Assembly: GCA_003662205.1 (NCBI GenBank)
Contig: QMXQ01000083.1
Coordinates: 1-6,892 of the forward strand
Direction of reading: 5' to 3'
Length of the DNA stretch: 6,892 bases
DNA from: Candidatus Bathyarchaeota archaeon
Lineage (GTDB): Archaea; Thermoproteota; Bathyarchaeia; TCS64
Each line of letters starts with the position of its first letter. Within the stretch, counting starts at the first letter, position 1. Positions 5,610 to 6,892 of the stretch are shown piece by piece. The translations under genes were made by a program, and so were the position numbers. The notes beneath the pieces were generated by a model. It ran no database searches. It was not told the origin of the DNA and saw nothing but the letters and a program-made list of their open reading frames with translations.

Positions 5610-6038
5610 ATGGCCAAGGGGATGTTCACCGCTCGAAGGCTGAAGAAGATACGGAAGAAGATGCGCCTCAAGAGCAGGGACTACGTCAGACGGCTGAAGC
5701 GCAGGAAGGAGAAGAAGGACCTCCTGGAGGGCGCGCCCATGGGCAGGGGCATAGTGCTGCAGAAGGTGGGCGTCGAGTCGAAGCAGCCCAACTCCGCCAT
5801 CCGCAAGTGCGTCAGGGTTCAGCTCATCAAGAACGGCCGCCTCGTGACGGCGTTCCTGCCGGGGGACGGCGCCCTCAACTACGTCGACGAGCACGACGAG
5901 GTTCTCATCGAGGGGATAGGCGGCCCCCGCGCGCGGTCGATGGGCGACATCCCAGGCGTCCGGTACAAGGTCTCCCAGGTGAACGGCGTCCCCCTCAACC
6001 TCCTCGTCATCGGCAAGGCGAAGAAGCCGATGCGCTGA
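5610..6038 (+). CDS. rps12: 30S ribosomal protein S12 (uS12)
   Basis: Decoding-centre protein of the small subunit, 142 residues, the archaeal/eukaryotic (S23e) form. A very basic N-terminal tail (Lys/Arg-rich from 10 to 37) is followed by [19 protein letters not shown], the universal [13 protein letters not shown] (60-72), FLPGDG (82-87), the [11 protein letters not shown] block and [18 protein letters not shown] (112-129). The ATG at 5610 has a good ribosome binding site. In most archaea rps12 lies directly after nusA and is followed by rps7; here it stands alone, with EF-1alpha divergent upstream and a transporter gene convergent 6 bp downstream. Its transcript probably runs into that gene in antisense. 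The protein itself looks complete and ordinary. Confidence 0.97.
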   Translation: MAKGMFTARRLKKIRKKMRLKSRDYVRRLKRRKEKKDLLEGAPMGRGIVLQKVGVESKQPNSAIRKCVRVQLIKNGRLVTAFLPGDGALNYVDEHDEVLIEGIGGPRARSMGDIPGVRYKVSQVNGVPLNLLVIGKAKKPMR

Positions 6039-6044
6039 CGCCCG

Positions 6045-6892
6045 CTACCTGCTCTCCCTAATTCTCAGCGTCGGAGCCAGGTTCGCCAGGAGCAGCGCCG
6101 ACGCCAGGTAGAAGCACATGGCCGTGCCGGCGGCCGCCTGTACGGCGGTCATGATTATGGGGCCCAGGATGGAGCCTAGGTCGAAGAAGGTGCGGTAGGT
6201 GCCGATGGCGGCCCCCCTCTGGGAGGGGGCGACGGCCTCCGCGGCGAGGACGGGGCAGACGATCCAGATGGCGCCCGTGGTGAGGCCTATGCCGAAGATG
6301 ACGGCGGCGAGGGCCGCGAAGGACGCCGCGTAGTTCAGCACTACGACGAGGACGGCGGTGGCCCCCAGCCCGAAGAGCAGGACGGGTCGGCGGCCGATCC
6401 TATCCGATATGGCGCCCATGGTGAGCATGGCGGCGACGAAGCCGACGGACCGGGAGCCCATGAGGAGGCCGATGAGGGTTAGGGGGATGCCGAGCCGCTC
6501 GTTCGCGTGGAGGGGGAAGACGGTGAAGATGACGCCGGTGCTCATGACGAACTCCGCGAAGGTGGCGCTTGAGACGATGAGGAGGTTCCTGTTGCCGAAG
6601 ACCTCCCTCATCGAGGAGAGCGACAGCGCCGAGCCTGACGCTGGGGCTGCCGACCGTCTCCGTATGTTCGGAGGGAGGATGAGCAGCAGCAGGGCGATGC
6701 CGACGAGGGCCGCGGAGAGGAGGAAGCTCGCCCTGAAATCGAGGAGGGAGACGACGAAGCCGCTGAACGTGGAGCCCACGATGGTCCCGGCGAACTCGAT
6801 GCCCTGGAAGAGCCCCATGGCGCTCCCGCGACGGTCGGCCTCGAAGAGGTTGACGACGAAGGTCATCGCCACCGCGAAGAAGAGGGGCGCGC
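6045..6892 (-). CDS. Major facilitator superfamily (MFS) transporter, C-terminal part, 5' end cut by window
   Basis: Integral membrane transporter of the MFS_1 type; the substrate cannot be predicted. The frame is open to the window edge, so the N-terminal third (about TM1 to TM4) lies outside and the GTG at 6872 is not the start. Counting from that codon, hydrophobic segments are visible at about 21-43 (TM5), 49-67 (TM6), 97-119, 131-153, 163-184, 187-210, 223-247 and 249-266 (TM7-TM12), with a basic loop at 70-73 between the two halves. The loop-8/9 copy of the MFS signature is clear: GAISDRIGRRPVLLFG (153-168). The two halves show the expected internal symmetry, RRGSAMG before TM5 and QRGAAIG before TM11, both leading into glycine-rich helices. 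The C-terminus is short and basic. The gene is convergent with rps12. It could import sugars freed by the nearby GH1 enzyme, but drug or metabolite efflux is equally possible. Confidence 0.9.
   Translation of the reverse strand, partial: APLFFAVAMTFVVNLFEADRRGSAMGLFQGIEFAGTIVGSTFSGFVVSLLDFRASFLLSAALVGIALLLLILPPNIRRRSAAPASGSALSLSSMREVFGNRNLLIVSSATFAEFVMSTGVIFTVFPLHANERLGIPLTLIGLLMGSRSVGFVAAMLTMGAISDRIGRRPVLLFGLGATAVLVVVLNYAASFAALAAVIFGIGLTTGAIWIVCPVLAAEAVAPSQRGAAIGTYRTFFDLGSILGPIIMTAVQAAAGTAMCFYLASALLLANLAPTLRIRESR

Overview
The window is archaeal chromosome, strongly GC-rich, and carries part of the conserved transcription/translation ('str'-type) gene neighbourhood. Diagnostic genes are the archaeal/eukaryotic type: RNA polymerase subunit A, ribosomal protein eL30, the short two-KH NusA, uS10, EF-1alpha and archaeal uS12. 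The RNA polymerase gene reads without a break from the end of the A' part into the A'' part. An unsplit subunit A is known from Thaumarchaeota, Aigarchaeota, Korarchaeum and some Asgard genomes and is unlike most Crenarchaeota and Euryarchaeota, so the source is probably a GC-rich TACK-type archaeon. A more precise placement cannot be made from this window.

Layout. (1) 1-2141, + strand: rpoA (5' end outside the window), rpl30e and nusA, tightly packed and probably one operon, with a possible internal promoter inside rpl30e ahead of nusA. (2) 2142-3679, + strand: a complete GH1 beta-glycosidase of the Sulfolobus LacS type with its own TATA box and a TTG start. It sits where rps12 often follows nusA in archaea. 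(3) 3680-5428, - strand: EF-1alpha followed by rps10, transcribed toward the GH1 gene, with a strong inverted repeat directly after the EF-1alpha stop codon. (4) 5429-5609: a divergent promoter region serving EF-1alpha (-) and rps12 (+). (5) 5610-6038, + strand: rps12, without rps7 behind it. (6) 6045-6892, - strand: the C-terminal two thirds of a major facilitator transporter, convergent with rps12 and only 6 bp away.

The RNA polymerase, NusA, ribosomal and elongation-factor genes are core information-processing genes. The glycosidase and the transporter are accessory metabolic genes placed next to them; a shared role in sugar use is possible but nothing in the sequence proves it. AT-rich islands are scarce here and nearly all fall where a promoter is expected. 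Four of them lie 37-40 nt upstream of a start codon, implying short leaders that just hold a Shine-Dalgarno site. I found no CRISPR array, tRNA, rRNA, insertion sequence or novel defence-type system. The unusual points are the broken-up str cluster, an EF-hand-like loop in the glycosidase, the absent start codon at the conserved N-terminus of eL30, and the hairpin between EF-1alpha and rps10.
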